A DNA stretch of 64,000 nucleotides from the NCBI GenBank assembly GCA_031841125.1, contig CM063113.1, positions 24,201,312 to 24,265,311 on the forward strand. Direction: 5' to 3'. Every line of letters begins with the position of its first letter. The stretch's first letter is position 1. Both the position numbers and the translations under genes were made by a program. Shown here piece by piece: positions 11,704 through 22,877 of the stretch. This DNA comes from Acanthococcus lagerstroemiae (Eukaryota; Arthropoda; Insecta; Hemiptera; Eriococcidae). The notes under the pieces were generated by a model. It was given only the letters and a program-made list of their open reading frames with translations. It was not told the origin of the DNA and ran no database searches.

Positions 11704-14077
11704 TAGTACTGAAATTTGGAAATCTTGAAGTTTTTCTGTTGTCAGTAGTCGTTAAACTAAGTTCTTTTCCTATTCTTTCTCTCTGATCTCACTCGAAATT
11801 TTAATGATCCTGAAATTTGATGGAAGATTGAAATGAAGAATAGAATTTCTCCAGGTAGGGAGCTATAGGTTTGGCAGAATCCCTCTTGAGTGAAGCGCCT
11901 TGCCTATGCCACCCCTGTATTTGGCACCTATGGAGAAGAGGTCCGGTTCGCTTCAAATTGGTTGATTGGATTGTTCGTGACAATGACGGAAGTGTTTCTG
12001 CAGTGATCAGACTTTATTGTTGTCTTAAGGAGAAACTGATTGCCGGTTCTGAATATTCATTGATTACTGCAACTGGCTGCTTCACGATTTGCGCTTTTTG
12101 CGCGTTGAGATTTTAGTGTAGGCATCTCAGCGCGAGATTAGTTCCAATGAAGAGCTGACTGCTTGTGTAAAAGTACTTGCATCTGACTGCTTCGCGAGTA
12201 CCTAGTGTTCTTGCACGGATTTTCGAAAGTACACAACCTTGTTCATGAGGTTTTGGATGTCAAGTACGGCAACCAGTCAAATTCCCAATCATCGAATGTA
12301 TGAGGTTTTGAGAAGAAACCATACTAGAGCTAAACAACGCTATAACTAATAACGAGTTGAGGCGTTGTTAAAAAACACGAAAATAGAAGAAGCCATTCGA
12401 ATGGAAAACAGAAGGGGACGTGGAAAAAAAAATCATTAATAATGCAACTGTACATAAATAACGTGTATTTTAATGAGATTATACTCATCGCATGCTAAAA
12501 CGAATTTTCGTTATCTTCGTCTTTGCGCTCACGAGTGTTGGCGTTTCATGAGAAGAATGAAAAATTATGCTTGCCGTTTTCTATACCTAATGACCCGAAA
12601 AAAGCGAGTTCGATGAGTGCGAACGAGGGTTTCATTTTGCTCGTTCGATTGTGCGGCAATTAACACGAAATGTAAATACGAATTATAGTCGAATAATTTG
12701 AGAAAATCGAATTCGGCATCCACGAAGGTTATTTGAACAACCGCGATGTTGTGAGAACCAGAAAGCGGTTTGAGAACGTTTGTCTCTTCTGCCATTCCGG
12801 GAATGACCTGCGGACGTGCTAAAGTTTTAATTACTGTATCGTTATTTACTTGCGCGTCGTGAAGTGTTTAGTTTGTTTTGAATTGACCGTCATGCGCTTC
12901 TTCCCCTAGATCCAGTGTATAAACACTCGTTGAATGTTGATGATTCATAAACTCTTGACATTCGATGACCGGTTCGATTGACCTACATTTACTGTAGAAA
13001 GATCGAGAGAGAAAGAGGAAAAGAAAGACGCACTCGGGCACTCGTTCGCATTGAAATTCAGTGATATAACAGCGATGGACCTGTTTTTTTGTTGTTTTTT
13101 TTTGCCCGGAAGTTACGTTACGTTCGTTCAAGTTTTCGAGCACTTGGTCCTCTTGAACGGCATTCCAACCATCAATAGTGGAAGTAGGAAAAGTTGTTGC
13201 GATGCTAACCTCTCCTGAAACCGCGAACATCTCTATATTCGTGCGTATAATTTCTGCGCCCGTCGCCTGTAATCGTTTCTCATTATTTACATTCTTCTTC
13301 CGTCCAAGTTTGACCTGCGAGGCTATGTTTTTACTTACGAAATATGGTACGAAGGTTATCCGGGAAAACGACTATATAAGCGTACAGAATTTTATTCGAG
13401 ATGTTCGAGGCATTATAGTTGATGAACATTGTACTTGGTCGTGAAAGTCTGATGCAGATTTTGTCTACATTCTAAGTAGAATGAACTTGGGTGGAATTCG
13501 TAAACAGTCGAAGCAAAAGATTTGAGACAGACAGAAATACCTAAATACAGCGATACACGTGATTTCCCATTCGGTTTCAACATGTTCCAAAAGTACTATA
13601 CACCCTGCCACGAATGTATGTGTGTGTGTTAGCATAGGCCAGTTGGCGGAAGGTCAACGCCGTTAGCGAGTGCATGGTCGACGTGCTGATGACCTGTCTC
13701 GATTAGTCTTGACTACGTGAGGGTCAAATGCACCTATCTGAATGAGATTATAAGGCATATTAGTACATTGTGCGGTGGTTTTGTTTGAGCTGTTGAGCGT
13801 TGTAACAGGGATTAGTATTAAAATAGGGTGTGCGACTGCTGATATGAGTGGGACTTTGTTATTGGCGCTTATATTGAAGATGATGGAATACTGTTTCAAT
13901 CTTGGACTTGATGTCTGCAGCAAGTGGTAAGCGCGAAGAGCGGAAGGGTTGCATGGTCTAAGTATCCGATTTTGGTGGGGCTTACATAACTTGCATGGTC
14001 TCTGTACATACTTGGTATAACTGAATCTTGAGGGGGACGAATGAAAAGTTGTTTGGTTAGAGCTGTTAGACCAATGC
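11704..14077. other. Unassigned; CpG-richer part at 12.5-13.4 kb
   Basis: No gene recognised. The minus-strand frame 13663-14130 (155 codons) resembles no family I know. About 12480-13440 has clearly more CG dinucleotides than the flanks and no visible repeats. Confidence 0.5.
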
Positions 14078-14082
14078 TGACT

Positions 14083-14667
14083 CAGGGTGTCTAACAGGTT
14101 AAGTAAGTCAAGTAAGTCAGATAAAGTCAAGTATTTGGAAAGAGGTAAGTTAAGTCAAATAAAGTCAACTTTTTTTGGTCCTGGTCATGTAAAAAGAGAA
14201 AAATCAAAAATTGCTGCAGAAACTTCTTAGTTATAAGCTTAAATGTTTGAATATTGATTTAAAAAAATATTTGTTCTTCACAATTTTCATTCAAATTTTA
14301 TATTCCAAGTGAATATTATTTGTTTTCTATAATATTAATTTTCATCACAAAACACTTAACGGTTGTTTCAAGTTGCGGTTACCACTAAATCTATAAGAAA
14401 AATGGAACCAAAAAGTATCCAGAGTCATGTTGAAATGTATACGTTGATGAACGATGTTTGAAAATGAGGTATTCGTAAAAGAAAATATTAGTATTTTATT
14501 TATACTACTCCAAGTTTCTACGTATACTATTGTACAAAGGTGTCTGATATGCTGGTACTGAGGAAAACGTTACTGTCTGTTTTTGGGCTCTAAGTCAATA
14601 ATCACTAGGGGAAATGAGGTCAAGTAAAGTCAAGTATTTTCAGATTTCAGATTTGTTAGACACCCTG
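14083..14667. mobile_element. CAGGGTGTCTA-family element, 585 bp, 5-bp TSD
   Basis: Perfect 14-bp terminal inverted repeats are present: CAGGGTGTCTAACA at 14083-14096 and TGTTAGACACCCTG at 14654-14667. Exact 5-bp duplications TGACT lie on both sides (14078-14082 and 14668-14672). Next to the ends are AAAGTCAAGTATTT words in the same orientation at both ends, not inverted. The interior is A+T-rich and non-coding. CAGGG termini with a 5-bp duplication fit hAT elements with short duplications, but the assignment is inference. Confidence 0.88.
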
Positions 14668-14795
14668 TGACTTGAATGCGAATTGAAAATTTCCTATAAA
14701 AAAGGGAGTCTACTGCATCGCTTGTAACCTGCTAAGCTACAATGTGATACTCGTTTCAAATGAAAGGTCTGTTGAATGTAATTACTGCTTACAAG

Positions 14796-15097
14796 CAGTG
14801 CTGGATTTACCATAAGGCCAAAATGGGCAGTTGCCTTGGGCGGCAAAAATTTGAGAGCGGCTGAGGGCGGCAAATTTAGGGAAAATAAAAGAAAAGAGTC
14901 GGAAGAAAAATGAAATGAATTAAAATTGCATTATTTTATTACCTATCCTCTACCCTTCGGCCAAGCACGTGTATTTTTCAGTTTTAAGGGTGTTGGGGTG
15001 GGGGTGGTCACGAGAAGGGACTCTGAACGCACAATCAAATAGGCGGCGCGGCGTAGCGCAACTGCCCACAGTGGCAATTAGGCTAAATCCGGCACTG
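14796..15097. mobile_element. hAT-like MITE, 302 bp
   Basis: The left end CAGTGCTGGATTTA and right end TAAATCCGGCACTG pair over 13 of 14 bases. Flanks CTTACAAG and CTTACAGG agree at 7 of 8 bases. The CAGTGCYGGATTTA terminus is the classic hAT-type MITE end. The interior is non-coding. Confidence 0.88.
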
Positions 15098-15109
15098 CTT
15101 ACAGGTGCT

Positions 15110-15575
15110 GATAGTGAAGACGTACTAACCTTATTGATGAAACCGGTAATAGGAAGCTTCTAGATTCGTAGGAATAAAGAAGTACTACGAGCCTTATTGA
15201 CGAACGATAGGAAGCTTTTGGATCTGCAGGAATGAGCAATGTATGCTGATAACAAAGCAGTACAAATCTTTTATTGATGGAACCAATGATAGGAAGTGTT
15301 CAGATCTGCAGTCGTGAGCAACGTTTGCTGATAACAAGGAAGTACCAACCTATTATTGATGAGACTAATGATATAGGAATCTTCCAAATCTGCTAGAATG
15401 AGCATCGCATGTGCTTATAGCAAGGAAGTATCAACCTTTTATTGATGAAGTTAGTGATAGGAAGCTTTCAGATTTGTAGGAATGAGCAGTGTATTCCGAT
15501 AGAATGGAAGTGTATCAACTTTTTATTGATGGAACCAATGATGAGAAGCTTTTAGATCCGCATGCATGAGTAACG
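15110..15575 (+). repeat. Tandem array, period about 82 bp, six units
   Basis: The anchor TTATTGATG (or a near variant) falls at 15131, 15194, 15271, 15353, 15439 and 15523, giving spacings of 63, 77, 82, 86 and 84 bp. Each unit also carries GATAGGAAGCTTT-like text, AGATCTGCAG or a variant, GGAATGAGCA and a CAAGGAAGTA word. Confidence 0.85.
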
Positions 15576-15728
15576 TTAACGCTTTTTGTATTATTAGCAA
15601 AGCAGATGAAAAAATTGAAAGCTTGATCTGCCAATGAGTTTATCAGTTCAGTCAATGCAGTTCTTGTGGCGAGTTGATTTTTCTTGATTCATAGGTATAT
15701 CAAATTTCATCAAACAGGTACAATATGA

Positions 15729-15878
15729 CAGGCCCGTGCGCAGAAATTATACAAGGGGGGGGTTGACCATATATTTCATGTTAGGTTAGGTTATAAAGGG
15801 CAATGATCGCCATAAATTATTATATTATCTACATATCAACAAAGGTCATGGGGTGACCCCCCCCTGCTCACGGACCTG
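15729..15878. mobile_element. hAT-like MITE, 150 bp, perfect 8-bp TSD
   Basis: The termini CAGGCCCGTGCGCAG and CTGCTCACGGACCTG pair over 12 of 15 bases. The flanking duplication CAATATGA is exact (15721-15728 and 15879-15886). Runs of G near the left end and C near the right end also pair. The interior is non-coding. Confidence 0.88.
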
Positions 15879-15912
15879 CAATATGAGAGAATGCTTTGCT
15901 GATTGCATAGAC

Positions 15913-16711
15913 CAGGGGTCTCCAAACTACGGCCCGCGGGTCAAATGTAGCCCGCGAATGAATTTTAAGTGGCCCGCGGGAAAATTGTTAGGTATTAAAA
16001 TATTTGTAATTTTGAAAATGCGTTTCTTGTTTAGAAATTTTAACGTCAGCTACAGGTGAAATACTCGTCTACTTTTCGCCTTTTCTGTTTCCTAACCCCC
16101 TTTCTACTTCTTTGTTCGTCCGGTTTCGGGCATCGTGATCAGGTAGACGAGTCTACCAAGCTCCTCCAGTTGTCTCTGTCCTCGGCTGTCCTAGTACATG
16201 ATTCCATCGTCTTGCCAGTGATTTTCCGTATTAAATCTATATATCATGTGGGTGACCTGCCGCGCGACCTGGTCCCTTCTACTCTTCCCTGCATAGTCAG
16301 TTTCTCCAGATTGTCCCTTCTGATTAAGTGACCAAAGTAACTGAGAATGCGTCTCCTGATAACTGTGCTGAGTCTGTCTTTCACACAAAGTTCTTCGCGT
16401 ATCGACGCATTTGTACTCTTGTTGGTCCATGGGATTCTCAGCATACGTCTATAGCAGTACATCTCGGAAAGCCTCAATTCGCTGTATGTCGGCGTTTTTC
16501 ACTGTCCAGCACTGCTGTATACAAAAGGATTGGAAAAATCAGAGACTTGATTACCTACCGTCAAATCCAAATAAGCTGTTGACAGGCAGAGGTGATTTTT
16601 TTACAGCCAGCGACATTCTATACCCCGAACCCCCCCGGAGTATTGCTGCCCCGCTAGGCCTTCTACAGTTGTCAGTATGGCTCTTGGGCAAAAAAAGGTT
16701 GGAGACCCCTG
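15913..16711. mobile_element. hAT-like element, 799 bp, hosting a LINE fragment
   Basis: Termini CAGGGGTCTCCAA and TTGGAGACCCCTG are perfect inverted repeats. Flanks GCATAGAC and GTATAGAC match at 7 of 8. The left arm contains CTACGGCCCGCGGGTCAAAT, typical of the widely distributed CAGGGGTCTCCAA hAT elements. About half of the interior is a minus-strand LINE remnant, so the original MITE was probably about 350 bp. Confidence 0.88.
16105..16510 (-). pseudogene. LINE endonuclease-reverse transcriptase C-terminus (broken)
   Basis: The minus-strand frame includes MYCYRRMLRIPWTN (family norm MWCYRRMLRISWTD), then RRRILSYFGHLIRR (norm RRKLxYFGHIMR) and GTRSRGRSPT (norm GKRGRGRxRxSW). After a stop come TAEDRDNWRSLV and SRCPKPDEQR, the usual ending ADRxxWR. 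It is the last ~130 residues of an insect endonuclease-RT LINE ORF2, nested in the hAT-like element. Stops between blocks show decay. Confidence 0.8.
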
Positions 16712-16719
16712 GTATAGAC

Positions 16720-17904
16720 CATACACAGTCACATTTAACGTTCATACGTGTATCAATACATAATTGCCGCCGTAATACTCTCTCTTTTCATGATGGTACA
16801 CATAATAAACTTGGCGGATGTAAGGACATCTGTAAATTCATACCCAACCTATGGTATGTCCAGCATATTTTTCCTTTTTCCAATCTGAATGGCCTCGAAT
16901 TGGGAATATTGTACGTAGATTTAGAGGCATCTGTATGCATGTTTTCTCGTCGAATTCATCCACTGTAGTAGGCTTGGCTCATCTGCAACGATATTTTAAA
17001 TAAATAAATTGAAAAAAAAAGAAGAAGAAATGAAACCAAAACCAACTCCACTGAGCGTTGTTTAGACTTGTCAGTGCTGCCTTGTACACCGACTCGTTTA
17101 ACTGACGCATCTCACACCCATCTGCGAATCTATTTTTCAGACGTGAATAATGAAACTGATGCGACATTATTTTGCTTTTTGGATTTCATCGGTTGTTTAG
17201 AAATACGGAAGGCGTCGTTTTGTTCAGAAAAGCGTCAACGCAATAGCGATACGACAAACGTCGATGTCACCAACGGCAAGCAGTCTTGCGACGCAGCGAA
17301 GTCGGGCGTTACTGTCATCAGTAGAATCGTAAACACGGTCCAGTGATTCTTATTCATTTTTTATACGACCAGTTTATGGTCGGTTACAACGCCTCTTGAT
17401 GTTACACCTTTAATCAGCGATTATAATGAATCGTGAGTAAAATGTACCAATGTTCTGACATGGACTGTGAAGACCGAGGTTTCAGTCGACAGACTGACTT
17501 GAGTAACTTAGTAGAAACCTTGAAAAGAATGGCATTTATTTTAAGACCATGGGTTGGTGTTTATACTGACGATGAATAATTCGGAAATCATAGATTGTTT
17601 CTAGATTTCTACTGATGATAGATGATTCAAAAATAATACTCGGGGCCCCTCTTGAGTTCTAATTTTACGAGCCGTTTGGTAGCTTGTAGTTCTTAAGATG
17701 TGTGTTACTCTTATTAATGTGCTGGTCAACTCGCCCAGTTTTATGTTCTCTAAGAGCTTACTAGAAGAAACCATCTTTACCTCTACACTGGTCAAGTTCT
17801 AGTCCTTCCTCTTAGTCTCAGAAGAGAAGATCATAATTTTGGAGAAAGCTACGGAATTTGATGGCTCATTCTAAACTCCAAAGGAGATTCGGTCTGAAAT
17901 TGCA
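16720..17904. other. Unassigned; no gene recognised
   Basis: Short open frames only. Nothing repetitive or coding could be supported. Confidence 0.5.
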
Positions 17905-18068
17905 GTTCCTCCCTTTTGTATTGTATGGCCTTGAGATGTCCACGAAAATAATCGAGCATGACTTGAAAAGCTGGCCGAACTATGGGATCTCAGTTTCTTT
18001 CTTTTATATTGTATAACCTTCATGTCTCGAAAATGATCAGGCATGACTTGGAAAGCTGGCCGAACTAA
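17905..18068 (+). repeat. Two-copy tandem duplication, period about 89 bp
   Basis: CCTTTTGTATTGTATGGCC near 17911 recurs as TCTTTTATATTGTATAACC near 18000. Both copies end in GCATGACTTGRAAAGCTGGCC followed by GAACTA. Confidence 0.75.
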
Positions 18069-19125
18069 GTCGAGCAGTTTCACTGTTTCATTTCATTTGG
18101 TTCCCTGCAAAATCACTCGCTGCCTGTGGGTGATTCTATCACGCGCTCAGCACCCTTCAACCTTCGTTTCGCTGGATCATGGGAGTCGATTCTTCCGCTC
18201 TTGTTGGATAGGAACTAGCGCGCGCTCATACCCATCGATCTGGTTCGCTGTTGCAAACAAAGGGCGCAATGATACGAAACCTGTTCAGTTATTCGTTTAT
18301 TAAATTTTCGTTTCACGTGTTTATTAATGTTTATTCATCCAACAAGCGTGGTACACAGATTGGGTTTGGTTTTCCAGAAGCAGTTCGATGCTCGAGCTCT
18401 GCAGAGCTCGCAGTGTGCACTGGCAGTGTTACGGAAAACCGAAACCAGTATCGGGCTAATTAAAAAAAATACGCGTTGACGATGCGACGCCAACGACCAC
18501 TCAGGTACGTAACTTTCTTCCCTTTTCGAAGGACAAACAGGATATTAAAATACCTCAAACGAGCTGTCGCTCGTCTGGCACTGCAGTATGTAATGTATCA
18601 AATCGATTTACCGCGAGCTAGTTATTACTAGCGAAGTGGAAAAAGAAAAAAAAAAAATTGCCGACAATTTTTTCGTTCGATTGCGAGCCCGATAAATTTG
18701 TTGCACGAATCTGGCTGAAACAGGTTTCCATGTACGATTCACCCCGGCACGGATGATTATTTCCTCTTACAACGAGAAGCGATAAGCTTCATGAACGGAT
18801 TCGCTTTCGACCACATCTGCCCACGATGAGACACATCGCGTAGTTTTTGCAGTTCGAGTTCCGATTATTGGGCGTGGTGAAGTGTTTCGTATATTCAACT
18901 TTCAAGGCTGTCTGTGGACTGATACGTGTAGGAGAAGTGTTCACTGACAAATTCTTCCAACCGAATATCTTGTAGAATGAATGGCATCGAAGAATCTACT
19001 CGTCCAACACCCAAAACCTGATTAGTTGAATGACGAACTTATTACTCGTCAGCCTAATCGTGAACATTCCTGCGTAAGCGCGGCGTCACTCCACCGCTTG
19101 CCAAGGCAAATGAATTACTTCATTG
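18069..19125. other. Unassigned CpG-richer DNA
   Basis: No gene recognised. It contains a perfect 18-bp palindrome CGAGCTCTGCAGAGCTCG (18393-18410) and many CG dinucleotides. No transposon ends were found. Confidence 0.5.
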
Positions 19126-20000
19126 CAGAATAAGATGTTGGTGCCGAAACACGGGAAATTACCTTCGGGGGACGTACGGAAGTTGCAGCCGAATATAGCG
19201 GATGTTGAAACAGCTATGCTACATCCGAGAGACCTGTTCTGCCATCAATCAACTGGCCCCACTTGTGCGCTGGTAGAATTTGCCCTACTTGGTGACGAAC
19301 TTAACCAACGCATCCGTCGTTTTTGCAGCGTAGCCGTGCTCGTGCCGACGCGCAAACGGTTTTGGTGCCACAATTCTGGAAATACATTCTTGGGGAAAAT
19401 GGAAACAGATGCGGTTGCAACATAGTATCTCTGGCTGGCACGAAACGTGGTGCCGCCGAAACCTGGGAAATGTTCTGTCGGTAAAAGGAATGTGTTTGTA
19501 ACGTACAACATTTCGAATACTGGCGTCAAAAGTTTCGGTTCTACAACTTGCGAAAACTTGGGAATGATCAACGTATCGAAGTTATAGCAGATATGTTGGT
19601 AGGCATCATAACATCTCCAGTTGCTGGCACAGAACGTTGTGGTGCTGGAACCTAGAAAGTACTCTGTCGGGAAAGTGAGTGCGTTTGCTGGAATGATGGA
19701 CGTTTCGAAGTTGTAGCAGATATGTTAGCAACATAGTGTCTTTGGTTGCTGGTATAAAACGTTGCAGCGCGGAAACGCAGGAAATACCTTGTCGGAAAAG
19801 TGAATGCGTTTGTAACGTATTGCATTTCTGGTCGGTGGCGCTAAAAGTTTCGGAGCTATAACTTGGAAAAACTCATTTGGAATGATGGATGTATCAAAGT
19901 TTAGCAGAATGTTGGTGAAATAAGTCGGCACCAAACTTCAGGGGTCAAAAGTTGAAAAAAACGTCCTTAAGGATGATGATTTAAGTTGCTGCAGACGCGC
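19126..20000 (+). repeat. ~100-bp tandem array, left part
   Basis: Degenerate units repeat every 88-125 bp. Each has a core like TTGCTGGCGCTAAACGTTTC, then GGTGCCGAAACCTGGGAAA, GGAATGATGGACGTxTCGAA and GTTGTAGCAGATATGTT. Cores fall near 19342, 19435, 19523, 19621, 19744 and 19836. The same repeat reappears at 24150-24785, so the two blocks look like one array split by the LINE between them. Confidence 0.8.
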
Positions 20001-20741
20001 CCTTGATTTCGTTCTCCACTGCGCCCTCGAGAAAATTATGTACCCTCTCCCAAATTACCCACGGTACCACCTCCTCCCTGGCCGACTTGATCCGCTTCTC
20101 TGTGCTCCCCTCCTTTGTGTCTTTATGTATACAGGCTCCTGAAAAAGTCTGTAGCCTCGGGCACAATCTACGTTCTCTCATACGTCAGCCCTCCTCCTGA
20201 TTGTATAAGGTTTGGAAGTAGGAAACGCCCCTTGCTAGTAGCCCCGTTGACAAGTTTTGTTGATCCGCTACTTTTATTATTATTTTTAATTTTCTCAAAA
20301 CCGTATTTACCTATAGCTTGTTTTATAATTTTATTTGTTTCTACCCATTCCACCAAGTAACCCTTTCTTTTTTCTTTTCTCAATCGGATCTTCGAAGGCC
20401 TTACTCTGTTTATCATCTGTATTGGCTTTCGGCTTTAGTTTCCCATTTGAGGCTTTCTTAATTACCTCTTCAGGAATATCGTACATTCGTTGAGCATCGG
20501 TTTTGTTCATAGGTTTTCTAAGGTTGATGATACAAGCTCCTTGGCTTTTGTTCCCAGATAAATTGGTATTATTAAACTCATGTGCCCTCCTTGCTTAAAA
20601 AACTTAACATGTTTCGAGTGTTTTGGTATTCTCACCTTGCTCCTACCCAACCTATGATCGGAGGGGAAGGTAAATGATGAAAGGATTTCATTGTTCATTG
20701 AAATACGAGAGTCGTTGATTAACGTATGTAATATGATCTAT
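20001..20741 (-). pseudogene. RTE-like LINE, endonuclease end plus EN-RT linker (segment 3)
   Basis: On the minus strand, IDHITYVNQ leads into FPSDHRLGRSKVRIPKH. This is the end of an APE-type endonuclease, whose catalytic SDH is present. After frameshifts the linker follows: IEKRKKGYLVEWVETNKII (norm KRRxxxxEYxELNKxIKK), TKLVNGATSKGR, ATDFFRSLYT and EVVPWVIWERV (norm EVPxIxxxEV, just before the RT domain). The copy then meets the tandem array near 20000, so the whole reverse transcriptase is missing. Losing the 3' part is unusual, since LINE insertion normally truncates 5' ends. This is the downstream portion of the LINE at 22806-24010. Confidence 0.82.
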
Positions 20742-22805
20742 CAGGGTTGCCAGACGTACAGATTTTTCTGTGTACGTACAGAAATTTGACAATTTTGAGA
20801 GAGCCATACAGAATTTGTACGGATTTTTAGCAACCGTGCTGTCTGGTTGGCCGAGTGGATAGCGCGCTCGTCTCGAAATCCGGAGGTCCCGGGTTCGAGC
20901 CCACATAGCAACTCGCTACATTTCGACCTAGGCCGGGTTTTCGGCAAGAAGTGAAGAAGGCTAAGACAATCCTAACAGCCTCCCCGAAGTCTCTGAGGTA
21001 ATGCTCGAAAGGGCGGATTCCAGGGCTCGGGTTGAGAGCAAAATTAGAAAAGAGAATTTCTTTTACAAAAGTTATCTAAAGTGAATAAGAACAACTGTGA
21101 ACCTGTGACAAAGATTTCTGTTGTGGAACGCTACCGGAAATTCGACATAAGCGCTCCAGGACAGCCCAACCTACAAACATAGGTGAAAAGCTATTCGGAT
21201 GGGCTAAAGCTTAAGCCAAAAGTTAATGACCTTGACTGATGAGGCTCAGGGATAAAGCTAACAGTGGATGAAGCCAGTGAATGGCTAGCTAACGACTAAT
21301 ATTTAAGCGCTCAAATTCAAATAGTTAACGGCTAAAATCTAAAAGGCTAATTCTTCAGTTGATAAACACAAAACCAAACGAGCGAAAACGGATCAGGTTA
21401 AGAGGATCAGTTGTTCGAAATTCAGGAATGACGAAACACCAACCGCGATGGAGCCGGATTTGCTTTCCATTAGCGATTCAGTAAAAACTGTAACGAATTA
21501 GTAAATGTTTACATCCTTCTTCAATAGCTAAGCTAACAGCTAGCTCGGCTGCTTGAAGTTAAGGCTAATGGCTAACCTTATCACCTCTGCCTGCAAATGC
21601 AGTGCGATAACCTGATAGGCAATGCCAGTGAGGAAATCAAAATCTATAATCAAAATCAAATCAGATAAATTATCAAATTTGTACTGATCGGTGATTGTAT
21701 TCTGTTCTTTGTTCTTTAATTCTCGTTAACTCGTTCTCATTTTCATAATTTTAATTTTAATTTTTCGCAAATAAAATACATTTCCAATAAACATACGCAA
21801 TGAATTCAAAACAAAGGAACAGGCCAAAGCTTTCGTCATCCTCTTCATCCAGCGGCAGTAATTCGGTAATGATTGTTAGATAATGTTTGGTGGAGCATGT
21901 GACGATGCACGCATGTCAAAGTGGCTCCCCGAGCACCGCACCCCTGACGCCGGAAACTACCTTTTCGAGTATCGCATCAGTGACCAGAGGAGATGATAGT
22001 AGATAACTTGGATACATAATAATTTGGTGGTCGATAATTGGTGGATATACGGCCACCAGTGAGATGTAAATAAACAACACCAAGACAACACTGATTAGTT
22101 ATGAAGTTTCTATAGGCTGGAAATTGAACATTTGAATACCGAATTGCTACTTCATGCATCAGTTAAAATATCTTAATTTGAAAATTATTACTATAAACTA
22201 ATGGCTTGTATTGGTTCATTAAATTTTCACACCTGTGAGAGTGGCAATACTACCTGCGAGAATTTGAGTCCGAGTTAAAAAGTCACGGTTCACTCTTTTT
22301 TGACACATAAGGACTGTTGTTAGACCTGGTTGAAATGGCAGCTTCCTGTCTCGGGGCGCAAGTAAAAAATGAAGGTTCACTCTTTTCTGACACATAAGAA
22401 CTATTGTTAGACCTGGTTGAAATGGCAGCTTCCTGACTCGGGGCGGGAACACGGATGGTTGAAATGGCAGCTTCTTGACTTGGGGAGGGAACACGGAATT
22501 TTCTGAGCTTCTAAATAACATTTTCAAGGACAAAACACTGTTCATCGAAAAAAAAAAGAAAAACCCTCAACAACTGGAAAACGAGCACTTTTGTTGAAAA
22601 GAATGCTGAATAACTCGAAACCTAGCCCTTTTTATCGCAAAAAAAAGAAAGAAAAAAAAACTAGACCATTCGGAAAAATGCATTTTTCAACCTTGAAAAA
22701 AAAAAGTGAGGAATTCGTACGGAATTTTTCCCCTCCAATTTTCGATATTTAAAGTTGTTGTAAGAATTTTTTGTACTTCTAAGTACTTTCAATCTGGTAA
22801 CCCTG
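20742..22805. mobile_element. hAT-like element, 2064 bp, exact 7-bp TSD, inserted in the LINE
   Basis: The left end CAGGGTTGCCAGA and right end TCTGGTAACCCTG pair over 12 of 13 bases. GATCTAT flanks both sides exactly (20735-20741 and 22806-22812). Removing the element joins the minus-strand LINE reading NEID to HITYVNQ across the site, which independently confirms both boundaries. It carries a SINE at 20841. Inside, 22310-22480 holds three copies of a motif around GGTTGAAATGGCAGCTTCYT. No transposase is recognisable. Confidence 0.87.
20841..21043 (+). mobile_element. SINE family A, full-length copy inside the hAT-like element
   Basis: It begins GTCTGGTTGGCCGAGTGGAT (box A included). Box B GGTTCGAGCCC lies near 20892 and the body has CTCGCTACATTTCGACCTAG. 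The end is GGCTCGGGTTGAGAGCAAAA followed by an A-rich TTAGAAAAGAG. No clear target-site duplication. This is the least diverged head in the window. Confidence 0.88.
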
Positions 22806-22877
22806 GATCTATCTCATTCCTGGTTTTACCAAAGGTTTTATCATCCGAGGAACGCCACGACCATTTCTTCTCGTTTC
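22806..22877 (-). pseudogene. RTE-like LINE endonuclease, segment 2
   Basis: The minus strand reads EKKWSWRSSDDKTFG then KTRNEID. This matches the RKWTWxSPDGxTxNEIDHI block of APE-type endonucleases, where the D of EIDHI is conserved. It is the short stretch of LINE left between the two hAT-like insertions. Confidence 0.78.

Noticed and set aside
13663..14130. 155-codon minus-strand frame as a gene
   Set aside because: No recognisable motif, and its N-terminal end overlaps the CAGGGTGTCTA element.
15774..15795. TTAGG TTAGG telomere-like repeat
   Set aside because: Only two units, inside a MITE; insect telomeric arrays are much longer.
20841..20915. Possible functional tRNA gene
   Set aside because: Boxes A and B are present, but the same sequence with its 3' body occurs six or more times and does not fold as a full tRNA; it is a SINE head.
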